A stretch of 64,000 nucleotides of DNA from Ananas comosus. Its lineage: Eukaryota > Streptophyta > Magnoliopsida > Poales > Bromeliaceae. The notes beneath the pieces are model-generated. The model was given only the letters and a program-made list of their open reading frames with translations. It did no database searches and had not been told where the DNA came from. The stretch spans positions 522,463 through 586,462 of the forward strand of contig NC_033637.1 of NCBI RefSeq assembly GCF_001540865.1. Reading direction: 5' to 3'. This document shows positions 20,405 through 33,447 of the stretch, one piece after another; within the stretch, counting starts at the first letter, position 1, and the number at the start of each line of letters is the position of its first letter. The translations under genes were made by a program, and so were the position numbers.

Positions 20405-20516
20405 CATAGCATAGTAGTAAACGACTTAATAATTGATACCCAATACTGCAAGTTTAAAATCTAATTATTTCATATTTACAGCTAAGTGGATAGCAAACTA
20501 TTATCCTCTCTCTCAG
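20405..20516 (+). mobile_element. SINE family A, 5'-decayed copy
   Basis: Contains ATTGATACCCAATACTGCAAGTTTAAAATCTAATT.., then CAGCTAAGTGGATAGCAAACTA and TTATCCTCTCTCTCAGAA, matching the central and 3' parts of the SINE. The internal promoter is eroded. Confidence 0.5.
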
Positions 20517-20649
20517 AATTTTTTTTTTTAATACTTGTTATTCAGAATTCACATAGAAATTGGTAGTAAAAATATTTTCTATAATTTAGAAAGATGGAAT
20601 GTTTAGTTTAATAAAATTTGTCTTGAATCACAAAATTTTGCATCTGGAA

Positions 20650-20740
20650 TCCTTTTTAAAAAAATATAGCATACTGTCCATCTTATTTATCAAGTAAAGT
20701 GAACTTAGCTATAATTGTGTGACATCTGGGCCTCAATCAA
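20650..20740 (-). mobile_element. SINE/LINE tail remnant
   Basis: On the minus strand: TAGCTAAGTTCACTTTACTTG, GATGGACAGTATGCTATATT and an A-run; a decayed 3' end of the shared-tail family. Confidence 0.4.
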
Positions 20741-20940
20741 AAAAAGTAAGCAGAAAAAAAAAGAAAAGAAAAGAAAAGAGAGAAGAATATACAATAGTAG
20801 TTTTGATGATTAAAAATATAGAGAGACGAACAAATACTGTTAATTTTTGCTATTTTGTATGGTGCAAGTTATCGTGTATAACTATTTAAATGTCCCGGTC
20901 CCTCCCTCTTTGTAAGTAAATGTGTTTGCTGAGACTGAAA

Positions 20941-20973
20941 AAATAAATGAAATAAAATAAAATAAAATAAAAT
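20941..20973. repeat. (AATAA)n-like simple repeat
   Basis: Repeats of AAAAT/AATAA around 20940-20975; low complexity. Confidence 0.7.
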
Positions 20974-21635
20974 GAAAACAAGGACCACAGGGGGGACCAC
21001 CTGTAGCTGTAGAATAGGAAGGGCATGTAGGGAAAAGGGCAGTGGGGGACCACCACTCGGCCACCTTCAGACGCGGGGTGGACCAACCAAATCACATAGC
21101 TTTGCCCACACTTTTGACCCATAACGCTTCCCCATCCCCTCCATTTGCCCCTGCTTTTTGCGGAAATTTACAGCTGAGCCACCGTCGCTACCTTAGTGTT
21201 GAAATAAAATTGGATAGGAAGTTTTTCTTGAATAGCAATTTTTTTTTTTAGTTGCAGAAACATTTTTAGTTAGATACTTTGATTGGTCAATTGGCATATA
21301 TTGCGCTAGAAAAAGTTAGTAATTATATATTCCAACCTTGTTAAAAATGTTTTTCTTAACAAAAATTTAATCTGTACTATATCTGCCGAATGGGAATTCA
21401 GTGAAATCTTTCTATTTCTTTTTTTCTTTTTCTTTTGACTACAAAATGGTCGTTTTGCGTTTTAATAACGTATAGTTGTTTATAGACGCAATTATAAGAG
21501 TAATCTTAGCTACTTCATTGATGTATTTAATCATCAGAAAATTATACTAGCTTTGCTTTTCATTACCTAGATGTGGTGTTAGGCCCAATTGCGTTACAAA
21601 AGATATATACTACCTTTTATTAAAAAAAATATATT

Positions 21636-21780
21636 TTCAGAAAATAAGTAGCCAGTTATCTATTTCGTTTAATACTTTTAAAAATAAATTATGATAGAAA
21701 TATAAAATAATTAGGCTTTGAATTTTTTAGATATCAATTATTAAATTCTTATCCAATTGCGCTTAGCATCATCGGTGACC
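21636..21780 (-). mobile_element. SINE family A, decayed copy
   Basis: The minus strand gives ATTGGATAAGAATTTAATAATTGATATC, then CTAATTATTTTATATTTC and a tail like GATAACTGGCTACTTATTT. Only the general architecture is kept. Confidence 0.45.
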
Positions 21781-23906
21781 CAGATACAACTATTATGGCG
21801 AATAAATGGATGATCAAATCAACACTTTGTTGAGTGTGATTTATGTAACACTATCGAATATTCAGAATCGATATCTAACTTGCTATATGCTTAGCACCTA
21901 GTTTTGGGATCCAATTTGAGCTTATGGTTATCGTTGCAACAGCTGTTCCCACCTCTTTACCTCCGATTGACAATCCAACTGTTATCATGATGAAGGCAAA
22001 TAGCTACCTAGCTAAGGGGACCATATATGTAATATACAGCATCAAAATCTATCTACTTTTGGAAAGTGGACTTCATATATAATCTATCAAAGAAACTCTC
22101 AGAATCACAGTATATCCACTTAATTAGGAAAGAAAAAAGAAAAAGAGGCAATAGAATGTCAACTTTTTCGCCCAAATCGAAAAGTGGCTAAGATTTGATG
22201 TGGAATTTAGAATCAGTAAAGTAATTTTTACATCTTCAATTGACTGACAATTATTGGTGATCGTTTTGAGTAGTTAATTAGCTAATTAGGTAATTAAGCA
22301 AGAGTCAAGTACTATTATTATATCACATATATTAATCGCACATTGCGGAGCAAATTTGATACGTGTCAATGTGTCATGTCAAGTTCTTGATCTCTAATGC
22401 TCGGCATCTGTTCTAGTCCTTACATGGGTTATGAGAGTCATTATTTTGAACAGAATAAGGCATTTAGGTACGAAGTGAGGTGTAAATTGCCCTCAGACTG
22501 TTTTAGGGGAATAGCATGTGCTTATGTAGCTATACTTGTGTGCTGATCTAGCATATGCTGATCTAACTGCACCTAAAGGGTGGCAGAAAAGGACCTGATT
22601 AGTGTGGCGACTTGTTAGTGGATAATTTGTCGAGAAAGAAATAATATGATTTTTTAAATCAATTTTTAGACGTCTTAGTGATTATTAGACAAATTCATGA
22701 CATGAAAAAAGAAAAAAAAGGCTGAATTTTACAGCACTATGTGACTTATTTTTTAGTGAGGATTGTAAAACTCTCAGTTTTTTCTTTACTTATGTAACTT
22801 TTTAACTCACCCGAAGTCTCGTTGCCTCAATTTTCTGTAACTGAATTTTTTTATGGAATGAATGAAATGGCCAGCGAGCTATCTTTACCTCAAGAAGAAA
22901 AAAAACTTTCCGTTGTCACTCTTACTAACTCTTATATCTAATATTATTGAAGAAATTTAGGTATAATTCTACTCCTATAGCAGAATTTTGTGGCTTACTA
23001 AGGAGGATATGCTAATTTTTCTTTAGGGCTACCAAATTTCCTCTTAACATTTTGCGATTCACATCACATTATTATCAAATTTATTTTGCTTCTATTGACA
23101 AACCTAATTTTTCCAATCTATAGGATGCATATTGCAAATAAAACTTTGTTTTTTGAACGTCGCAAGGACAATACATTTTAATAATTACGCTCAAGTACAA
23201 CCATCCCACTAGAATATTCATGGAATTAAAAGAAGGATTCTGCAAAGTGCATTAACAATCTCAAAGAAATAGCTGCGCTCACTTTAGTTATTGGTATTCT
23301 TTTGCACTATAATAATGTAAAATTATTTGATTATGTAATTAGGTACATTAATTGTCATAATTAAAATGTGATTAAGTGTGCAGTTGAGCTTAATGTGGTC
23401 CATGAGAATGCGTCCCTTTCTCTTTTTGACTAGTTGAAAAGAAGCTATAAACAAACTACTTTTAGCATAACAAGGATGGGCACGCCATATACGGACCTTA
23501 ACTACTATTGTAGTAAAGGCCAAAGGTTACGAGCTTTCTAAGAAAGCAACCCTAAAGCATTGATTATTGCTCGGTTAATAAAACCAAACACAAAAAGCAA
23601 CCATGTGGTGAGCACCTAATACACAAAAGTATTTGTAAAGTATTGGTCAAGCATCGCTACTTTGTCGGGTGTTTGAACTTGAAAGACCATAGACTTAGAC
23701 TCGCCGCGTTTGGTATTGGCCGTATGCGAACCGCTTGTGCGCAAATCAACAACTATACTACAATTTATATGTGAATTTGTATAGGTTCTTTACCCACCTC
23801 TACGAAAATATTTGTACTTGAGTAGACGCGAAGAGAATATAACGAAGCAATCTTTAAAAGCTACTTTTTTTTTTTTCAATTCAATTCATTCAGGGTCAGT
23901 TTGCAA

Positions 23907-23907
<1 letters not shown>
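21781..23907. other. Intergenic region
   Basis: AT-rich, with no supported gene. A plus-strand tail remnant of the LINE/SINE family (ATGAAATGGCCAGCGAGCTA then CTCAAG and A-run) lies at about 22850-22903. Confidence 0.4.

Positions 23908-23976
<69 letters not shown>
23908..23976. repeat. (TA)n followed by (GA)n
   Basis: About 11 TA units then about 23 GA units without interruption. Confidence 0.95.
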
Positions 23977-23977
<1 letters not shown>

Positions 23978-24249
23978 ATGAATTAAATTACTACGCATAG
24001 AAAGAAAGAGTGAAAATATAGATGGTTTAGATTTGAAAATTCTCAAAAGGAAATTCAGCAAGTGTGAAAGAGGACATAGTGATCTCCAGCAGATAGGGAG
24101 TCATAAATAACAGTAGCTGTGGGCCCCCACATATCCTATTCATGTTTATTGGACAAAAATGGAATTAAAAAAATGGAATAATTCCACTGGGCGGGAGTGG
24201 ATAAGATGTGGGCTGAATCTCTGGTCCATATCCAGTTTATCTGTTAATC

Positions 24250-24785
24250 GGCAGTAGCCACTGGGGCTCCCTATTTTACACAACTACCCTCCCCAAATTC
24301 CCGAAATTACCTTTTGCCGCAGTTTAAGTTCCGTCATCGGGAAACGCATCCGTACTCAGATCCGCGCGCGGGAGAAACAGATACGGTCCGTATTGTATCA
24401 GAGGGCATAAACCGTAATTTCAGAACAGCGGAAGGGTATTTTTGGGATTTCAGATGAAGTAATAATCGGAGCCGGAGCCACAGCGCCCAATGCGGCCCGT
24501 GACGGGGGAAGCGAGCGCCGTTACCGTTACGGCTATCGGATAGACCAGACCAGCGGTGGGGCCCACGGCGGGTCCGAACGCCGTTTGAGCCAACGCGCTT
24601 CCCGGGGCGCTGCTGCGCTCATCTGCTGCTCCGAGCTCTCCGTGCTTATCCACAGCTCCTCCACACAATTCCTGCCACGTGTAGTGTCGTGTCTACGTGT
24701 TCTCACAGGCGCCTCGTGTGCGGTGGCGCCGCGGGGTGAAACGTAACGGATGGAGGGTGCCTCGCACGTGACTCGCCCGTTACCG
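24250..24785. other. Isolated GC-rich island, no assigned gene
   Basis: CpG-rich sequence in otherwise AT-rich DNA, with CGCGCGGG near 24365 and CACGTG-containing words near 24677 and 24763 (G-box type). The longest frame (24450-24668, minus, 72 aa) resembles no family I know. It could be the promoter or first exon of an undetected transcript, or a gene remnant. Confidence 0.3.
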
Positions 24786-27480
24786 AAATATATTACATGA
24801 GGTGATTATTTTTTTTATTATAATTTTATCTTGTTAACTACCTTCTAATTTCCTCTTATCCTAAGGGGAAAAAAAAACACTTTCTATTTTCCACCGAGCA
24901 TTTCTCTCCAATAGAACATAAAATTAAAAATAACTTTTTTTTAAAGATAAATGTTTAAGGATTGATTAGCAGTATTATATATACCTAAACATCTTTTTCA
25001 TTGAATTTTATTAATAGGAATCATCTAAGAAGGTAGATTTTATGAGTAAAAAATGAACCATAGCATAAAATATAATTAGACTCCTAACAGAATACGTGAT
25101 CGTTGTATCTAATTATAGAAGTTGTAGTTAAAATAATTTAAATTAATACTAGTTTAAAAAAAGTTCATTTAGACAAAAAGAGATGTAAAAGGATTGAGAA
25201 GCAATTAATAGACCATTACCGATAATCTTGGCTATATGTTAAAAGTACACTTTGTGAAAGCCAATTGCATCCTTATATACTCAATTAATTTTGTTGTTTA
25301 CTTACACAATATTATAGTGCTCAACTAAATTAAAAAAGATGGTAGTTACCTATATGGCACCTCCTCTTTGCTATGTAGCTCACGTGTCTAGCACTTTGTA
25401 TCTTAGCACAAAAAGACACGAAAAGGGCACAAGATAAAGAGGGAAAAAAGAAAAGAAAAAAAAGAAGAAGAAAAGAAAAATTAAGGATCGAGCAGTTATG
25501 TCAGTGACCGAGACGCCACCCCCTCCCTCTTGGCTTCTCACACAAGCCGACACCTGCGCTTCCAAAGCTTCCCGTTTCCATCTGTGCATGCAGGTAACAT
25601 CTTAATCTTCTTGATAATAATAATATTTTCAATCTTTTAAATTATCATACTCCGGTGTATAAATAGTTTATTTAATATATTTATTAATTTATTTTAAAAA
25701 ATTTATTGATAGATAAAAAAAATGTAATCAAATATTTATAATTATATACTGGTATATTTGGTCTTCACGTTATTTTTTGAAATAAGATAAATTATCTCTT
25801 ACAGAGAAATATTTTATCATATCAAATTAAATATAAATATCAAGACCTATCAAAAAGTAAAAGATCAAGCTTTTTTCATATAATCATGCTAGAAAATTCA
25901 TATATCGAATACGTTATCATTTCGTTTTTAAAGCGGATGTCTCTTTTAACTCTTGAAAACTCTTTCGATCAGAAGTGCCAATTTATCAATAATACGTAAT
26001 AAAGTATTCTAAAAAAGCTATAGCAATACTTAAACCTTATCTTAATTAAAAATACTTTAGATCATTCACAATTTTTGTATTTTCTACAAATTTATATAGC
26101 ACTTTTGAAGTAAATGAACATTATATATATAAAAGCTAATACAAATATTAATCATTTATTATAATAGAAGTATTTTAAAAATAATATAGTATTATTACAC
26201 GGAGCACATCCAAAATCCACGACGCACCATTAAGCAGCAGGGCCCACCACATATACTGCAAATGCCACTCGCAACCGAAATTGTGTCCACATTTGGCAGT
26301 TACTTTCGCTGTGCTCAAACATTAGTTTGATGACCGCATTTTTTTTTTTTTTTTTTAACTAGTTTGATAGTAACATCTTTCTTTAATATTAGTTTGATAC
26401 TGACTTGTTTGGCCATTGTTAGAGAACTTAGACGTGCTATGCTCATCAAACACTAAAAATCGTACCTTTTTATTAGAAAAACGTAAGCCGCACTGTATTT
26501 GAAAATAGACAAATTAATATGGAGGTAGGCCTTGACATGCAATATATAGATTGTAAGCAATAGTATTGATGAAAAAGAAATACTATTTTAGTATTAATAA
26601 AATAAATTACTAAAATTAGCTATTGTATGTTGACTAAGTTCAATTAAATTTTAAGAATTTTGAACTATGTGGCTCTACTGCTATCATATATTTCTCCAAT
26701 GTAATAGTCAATTATATTTGTGTCCTGCTATTAAAATGTAATGGTAAAATTAATTATCCACCGATTCTTCACAAAAATTAGCTCATCTTATGATCAAGGA
26801 GTTCGAGCCCTAAAACCTGTTTATTTTGCAGAGGGTGAAATTCAAATTGAAGTACATATTTACGATATTTTAGAGTTGAACTAAAAGTTGCTTTTCTTAA
26901 ACTATCTGTTGGTACAATTGTAAAATTTATTTTTTTTCAATTTTACTATTTATTTGACTCTGAATAAATAATTTTAAAACGGGGGTATTAGAAATGTGTT
27001 AATATTTTATTGTTTTCTCATTCTTTTTAGTAATTGACTTTTCTTTATTATTATGGTGGTTGAAATTAATTACCATATTTATGAAATTGTAAATTAATTT
27101 AGATCGAAAATAAAATTACAGTAAAATAAATAATAAAAACAAATACTTACAATAAGATAATATTTATTTATTTATTTTTGATGAAACAAATATAGCAAGG
27201 TTTGCATTTCTGGCAAAGTATAAATAAATTTTTAAGAGCACACTTATGGGTTACAAAGTGTACGGCCATTAGTATAAAAACAAAAATTTAAAAAATAAGT
27301 ATTTGTAATTAGTTGATTTACAAAGTTACCCTGGAAGGCATGAATGGACAGGTGAACGAGCAGATGAGAATGAGATAGGGTGGAAAGATTTTAGAATGTA
27401 TTGATTATATTAATGAGGTGATATTTCTAAATTAATTATATTATAAAAAATAATTTTACTGTATTAGGGAAAAAAAAAAA
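24786..27480. other. Intergenic region upstream of the amino acid transporter gene
   Basis: AT-rich. A purine tract on plus at about 25418-25485 is followed by a GC-richer spot at 25500-25590. T-run at 26340-26356. No supported gene. Confidence 0.4.
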
Positions 27481-27845
27481 AGAGAAAATGTTATACCGTA
27501 AACTTTATTTTCTTGGTAGAGTGGCGTCGGTAGTGTTGTATATCACGCAATTTCCGTTGTTACGAGTTGCAACCCGCCCCTTCCATTATTATAAGATGAA
27601 TCAAATCAAATCCCGCATTAATTCCTCGATATTAAATTCCTCCTCAAATACGCCAAAAATAATCCGTGCCAGCTTTAGAGCGCGCCGTTTCACTTCCCCA
27701 CTTCGGTTTGGGCCCCACAGTTTCCTTCTCCGTCTCCTCCATCCATCCATCCCCAACCCTCCTCCGTTATCTCCTCTTGTTATCTCCTCTTTATATCTCC
27801 CCCTCTTCTCTCCCTCTCTCTCCCGTTCTCACTCCCCTCTCCCCA

Positions 27846-27877
27846 CCCACACCCCAGAGAGAGAGAGAGAGAGAGAG
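27846..27877 (+). promoter_or_regulatory. CT-rich then (GA)n 5' leader directly before the CAT start codon
   Basis: A pyrimidine-rich stretch (CTCTCTCTCC.., about 27780-27850) turns into (GA)11-12 that abuts the ATG at 27878. In plants GA/CT tracts in 5' UTRs are frequent and can bind BBR/BPC GAGA factors. Any role here is inference. Confidence 0.5.
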
Positions 27878-30327
27878 ATGGCGAAGAGAGAGAGAGAGAT
27901 CAGCTCGTCGTCGTCGTCGTCGTTCGCGAGCTTGAGGGAGTATGGGCGGGCGCTGGGGGAGACGCACAGGAGGATTGTGCGGAGGGCGGGGTCGGTGACG
28001 ACGACGTACGAGGAGATGAGCAGGGTAAGGGCGCGGTCGGGGCCGGACATGGCGCGGACGCTGCGGTGGCCGGACCTGGTGGGGTTCGGCCTCGGCGGGA
28101 TGGTCGGCGCCGGCGTATTCGTCGCCACCGGCCGCGCCGCCCGCCTCTACGCCGGCCCCGCCGTCGTCGTCTCCTACGCCATTGCCGGCCTCTGCGCCCT
28201 CCTCTCCGCCTTCTGCTATACCGAGTTCGCCGTCGACATGCCCGTCGCCGGGGGCGCCTTCAGCTACCTCAGGGTGACCTTCGGTGCGCACCATAACTCC
28301 GCCCCGAACACTCTGTTTAATGCTTAAATAAAAAATAAAAATCCCTCTTTTATTTATTTTTTTATTTACTTTTAAAAACTTTTTTGCGAGTTGGGTTTTG
28401 GTTTCTGTACTTTTCCAAAAAAAAAAAAAAAAACTCACTTTTTTGATGTAAATCTCCAGCTAAAAACTCTTCTTGTCGTGATTTCATGCGCTTTTTGCTT
28501 CAAAAATTTCCTTTCTTTCTGTGTAGTTTTAGAGTTATGGGGCCCATTTCGTTCCTTTAGCCGCTAAGAAGATCTCGCCGTTGATTAAATAATTCGTAAT
28601 CGAATAGTGGCTGGGCCATGTCGGAGCGGATTGGGCCTCATCTTCGACATGTATTGCGTCTTTTCGCAGGGGAGTTTGCGGCGTTTCTGACGGGGGCGAA
28701 TCTGATAATGGAGTACGTGTTCTCAAACGCCGCGGTGGCGCGAAGCTTCACCGCGTATCTCGGCACGGCGATCGGCGTCGACACGCCGGAGAAATGGAGG
28801 GTGACCGTCTCCTTCCTCCCGAAGGGCTTCAACCAGATCGACCTCCTCGCCGTCGGCGTCATCCTCCTCATCACCATCTGCATTTGTTACAGGTAATTAA
28901 TAATTAGCATTACTTTTATTATTATAAATCACACGACATTAACAGAACGAAAGTGAAGGGAAATTAACGTCGCGTACACAGGTGTTGCTATAATGCTTGC
29001 GTCACTTGTCACTTCAAACAGATTGCTTTGTTTCGCATTTGTCTCTTCTAGGACAAGAACCGTCACCTCTCTTGTGCATTGTCGCTAAGCCAAGTTCAAA
29101 CACCATAGTAGTTTTAATTAATTAATTTCTTTCACTGTCGTATATACCCGTGCGAATTCGCCCGGGTCAATAATAATTATTTTAATTTTCCTCACTATGC
29201 TCCTATGTTGGTGACGGGTCACCACAAGTGTAATACAGAGCCCCTGCTCTGTTTCTCTGGTTCAAAGATGGTTTCTTTTTCTATGATCCCATTAGCTCCC
29301 TCCAATTGTGTATATGGGTAGTTTGAATTTCACATTATTTTTCTTTCTTTTTCTGATGAATTTTATTTAATAATGAGTTTTTTTTTATTTTTGTCAAAGA
29401 TGGTTCGAACGCGATTTTTTTTTTTTTCCGAGAGAGAGAGAGAGAAAAGTTGGCCGCTTTTTCCTATAAACCCAAAGGTTCCGACAAAATTGGGCGTAGT
29501 TCGGATTCTCGCCGAAATTGACTGTTTGTAATCATTTTTTGGTTGCGCGAGTGGATCTTGACCAACAGTTGGTGCGTGTTCTTGACTCCTCTGTTTCTGT
29601 TAATATTGCTGTACAAATCCAGTACGAAGGAGAGCTCGGTTCTGAACATGGTGTTGACGACGATCCACATCGCGTTCATCCTATTCATAATCGTGATGGG
29701 CTTCTGGCGCGGGGAGTGGCGCAATCTGACCCACCCGGCGGACCCGTCGAAGGACGCGGGCGGGTTCATGCCGTACGGCATCGGCGGCGTGTTGAACGGG
29801 GCGGCCATGGTGTACGTGAGCTACATCGGGTACGACGCCGTGTCGACGATGGCGGAGGAGGTGAGCGAGCCCACCCGCGACATCCCCGTCGGCGTCTCCG
29901 GCTCCGTCGCCCTCGTCACCGTGCTCTACTGCCTCATGGCCCTCTCCATGTCCATGCTCGTCCCCTACGACGCCGTACGCTCAATTTGTTTCATAAATCC
30001 TATATATTAACAGCAAAATCGTGGGATTTGACGATCGGGTCCGGTCGGTGGTCCCCACCTGTGATCGGCTCCCTCCTCCTTATCCTTCCCCATTCCATTT
30101 CCCTTAATTTCCCTTTTGCTGATAACTACCCAACAGCTATTCAAGAAGCTACTGCTGATGCAGAGAGAGAGAGAGAGAGAGACAGAGAGAGAGACAGAGA
30201 GAGAGAGAGATGAGAAAGAATAAGTTGCTGAGATCTGTTGCCTCACTCTCACGTAGCTTTTTGGGTAGTTATTGGTACGTTTTTGCTTTTAGCGACGGTT
30301 GTGGTTTATGGGCTTTTGCGTGTTGCG

Positions 30328-30358
<31 letters not shown>

Positions 30359-32544
30359 GATTTTTGGGGCTTGGGCTCGGGCACGGGCTCGATTAATTTC
30401 GCAGATCGACGTCGAATCGCCGTTCTCGGGGGCGTTCAAGGGATCGGACGGCTGGGGATGGGTGTCGAACGTGATCGGGGCGGGGGCGAGCTTCGGGATC
30501 CTGACGTCGCTTCTGGTGTCGATGCTGGGGCAGGCGCGGTACCTGTGCGTGATCGGACGGTCGAACGTCGTGCCAGCGTGGCTCGCCAAAGTCCACCCCT
30601 CCACCGCCACCCCTGTCAACGCCTCCGCCTTCCTCGGTACGCTTGGGCCCACCACCACCCCACCCTTCCCCTCTCTATTCCCCTCTCCTAACCCTCCATT
30701 AAAACTCTTGTTCCTGTTTCATTTTCAGAAAAAAAAAAAAACAAAACAAAAGCAGCTGTGGGGTACCCCTACCCCCCAAAAAGACAATCAATAATTTATA
30801 GTGATCACTGACCGTCCCTGGTCGTAGGTGACAAAAAATTTAATTATTGATACCCGAAGTCTCAAATTTGAATTCTAATTGATTCATATTTTCAGCTAAG
30901 TTTATTTCTAAAATAAAATAAGTGAGACGGCTAGCAAGCTACTTATCTCTCAAAAAAATCATGCGATGCACCTCATATTAATAAACTAAATTAAATTTGA
31001 ATTCAAATTTTAAGCTCAAATAAATTGTGAATGTGGATTTTGAATTCAAATGGTTATTAGTGGTAGAATTTATCTTTTAATTAATTTATTTTTTAAATAC
31101 GATTTGTTTTTGAGTATATTTTCAATATAAATACGTCGTAAATATTTATTATATCTGTTCCATAGCATACAAATTTTTTCTTTAATATGTACTCAAAATT
31201 TAAAATTTTGAATCAATTTTAAATTTAAATTAAAAATTGAATTTAGATTTAAAGTTATGAACCAAACTCAGTATTTAAATTTAATTTTAAATCTATTTTT
31301 TGAATTTAAATAATTATTTCTTTGATAGGCCTATAGTTAAACTATTTTATTTCTCAAATCTGAATTATTTTTAATTAGTTGTTTATTTTATTTTTTATTA
31401 TTAATTTTTTGGTAATGCGTGTGATTCTATTCATTTTTATATATAGTATTAAATATATTGCCAAATATAATATATTTATTATTTATTACTGTCCGTATGA
31501 ATCGATAGAAAGACGTCACCCATGTAGCATCACTATTTTAGGAGAACATATTTTGATTTGTGATGAATGCTTTCCAAAACGGATGATATTAATGCATCAC
31601 ATTTTCACCGGGAGAAGTTTGATTTGTTAAAGCCTGGTCAAATTTAATTATTTACTAATTAGTAAATAATGACTAACACTATTCTTTTTCACCCTCTAAT
31701 TAGGCTTTGCGAGACAGTTTGTTAAATTGTTAGTTTTGACTATGAAGTGCATTTTGACTTCTTTTCGTTGTACGAGTTAGAAATATTTCGTGCAAGTTGA
31801 TAGTTGACCCTGTATTGTACACGTGTAGCATAACGCTAACTCGTGACTTGTGTAATAGTGAAATCGACGAGTGTTCAATGTATTGAATTATATTATTTAA
31901 GAGTAACTAGTTGATAACCGATTTTGAATTTAATGTTTTAAGTGGATCCATGGATTGCAGGGTTGTTCACGGCGGCGATCGCGCTGTTCACGGACCTCGA
32001 CATCCTCCTCGACCTCGTCTCCATCGGCACCCTCTTCGTCTTCTACATGGTGGCCAACGCCGTCGTCTACCGCCGCTACGTCGCCGCGGGCACCGGCTCC
32101 GACGCCAACCGCTCCTGGCCCACCGCCGCCTTCCTCCTCTCGTTCTCCCTCGCCGCCCTGGCCTTCACCCTCCTTTGGCATTGCACACCCACCGGAATAG
32201 CAAAAGCCGCCCTCCTCGCCGTCTGCGCCGCTGCCGCCCTCTCCCTCCTCACCGCATTCCGCTTCCTGGTCCCGCAGGCACGGAAGCCGGAGTTCTGGGG
32301 CGTCCCCATGATGCCGTGGATACCGGCCGTGTCCATATTCCTCAACGTCTTCCTGCTTGGCTCGCTCGACGGTCCGTCGTACGTGCGGTTCGGGTTATTC
32401 TCGGCTGCTGCCGTGCTTGTTTACGTTCTGTACAGCGTGCATGCGAGCCATGATGCGGAGGAGAACGGTGATCTTCTAATGAAGGTGGGGGACAGTGAGG
32501 CCCGTATTGTGGCGGGGGCGGGTGATGGGGCCTCCAAAGTGTAA
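27878..32544 (+). CDS. Cationic amino acid transporter, CAT6/CAT7-like
   Basis: Five exons: 27878-28283, 28670-28892, 29623-29974, 30405-30636 and 31961-32544. All have GT/AG borders and matching phases, giving 598 residues against about 580 for Arabidopsis CAT6. The protein belongs to the APC superfamily. After a ~70-residue cytosolic N-terminus come RVRARSGPDM and LVGFGLGGMVGAGVFVATG (first membrane helix with its Gly-rich unwound substrate segment), then CYTEFAVDMPVAGGAFSYL, LTGANLIMEYVFSNAAVARS, YIGYDAVSTMAEEV, GASFGILTSLLV.. and ARKPEFWGVPMMPWIP: about 14 helices in all. It would import amino acids across the plasma membrane or tonoplast. The ATG lies right after a (GA)n tract; upstream in-frame codons reach 27488 but are low complexity. 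A SINE lies in intron 4. Confidence 0.92.
30157..30210. repeat. (GA)n tract in CAT intron 3
   Basis: GA/GACA-type purine repeat, with a (TTG)n tract at about 30328-30360 further along the same intron. Confidence 0.9.
30810..30958 (+). mobile_element. SINE family A in intron 4 of the CAT gene
   Basis: Begins ACCGTCCCTGGTCGTAGGTG, continues TATTGATACCCGAAGTCTCAAATTTG and AGCTAAGTTTATTTCTAAAA, and ends GACGGCTAGCAAGCTACTTATC, TCTC and an A-run. The A and B boxes are mutated, so it is an older copy. It is in the sense orientation of the host gene. Confidence 0.7.
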
Positions 32545-33444
32545 ATGTAGGTAGTGAAGAACCAAAAAAGAAAAAAAAAAAAAATTCACCACCTTTTTTT
32601 TTCACTTTTTTTTTTTTAAGCCTTTTGTTTTAGCTTGGGGATGGAGGTGAAATTTGGAGTTAACATGGGGGCCTGAAAGAAATTCTGTCATGCAAAAAGT
32701 TAATAGAAAAGAAAGAGAAGATTTAAAGGAAATTCTTTACACATGAAGTTGTAGCATATTGCTAGCTTTCTGAATCTACTTATGCTCTTTAATTTTCTGG
32801 AAGAACCTTTTACTCTGCTGCTGCTCAAATCTTCTTTCTTGTGAATCTACTGATTCAATGAAACCATCTCAGAAGAACTGATGCTTATATTGTTAATATA
32901 TATGATATCTTTTTGAGCCTATTTTCAACTTTCATTTCACTCAAGAAAGAAACCAGGAATTAAGATTCGGAGAGTTAATATGATATGTTTCTGGACCGAT
33001 TTTCCAACTGGCATTTCAATAAGAAACAAAGTTAGGAATTAAGATTTGGAGGGGCCACGATTCAGACTCGATGGAAAAAAAAATCGATCTCAGATAGCAA
33101 GAAAAAAAATTTATCAAATTTACTGGACATCTATTGCTAGCGATAGCAGCGACAATGTGCTTAAGAAAAAGTAAAATTATAAGGGTCGAAAATAAGGAAC
33201 CGAGTGATTCAGAAAAATATTGAAACACAAATTTTATTAAAAAAATCAATTTGGCTCCCCAAAATTAAAATTTGAATATTTTAATTTTTACCATAAAAAA
33301 CTTATATATAATTTATAATAGTTGAGAGGCAGCCATAATCACTGTGAACCTCATTATAGCTTCCCTGATTTCAATAATCAATATAAATTAAATTATAATA
33401 GTAAAGTGGCTCTAATAAAACCGTTTTCTTTGGGGCCACTAGGT
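32545..33444. other. 3' flank of the CAT gene
   Basis: Probable 3' UTR and terminator side: A-run at 32567-32583 and T-runs at 32597-32619. No further ORF that I can support. Confidence 0.4.
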
Positions 33445-33447
33445 TCA

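Noticed and set aside
24450..24668. 72-codon minus-strand ORF in the GC-rich island
   Set aside because: No recognisable domain, no splice partners; composition alone explains the open frame.
30210..30794. 194-codon plus ORF
   Set aside because: It is exon 4 of the CAT gene read through into both introns, not a separate gene.
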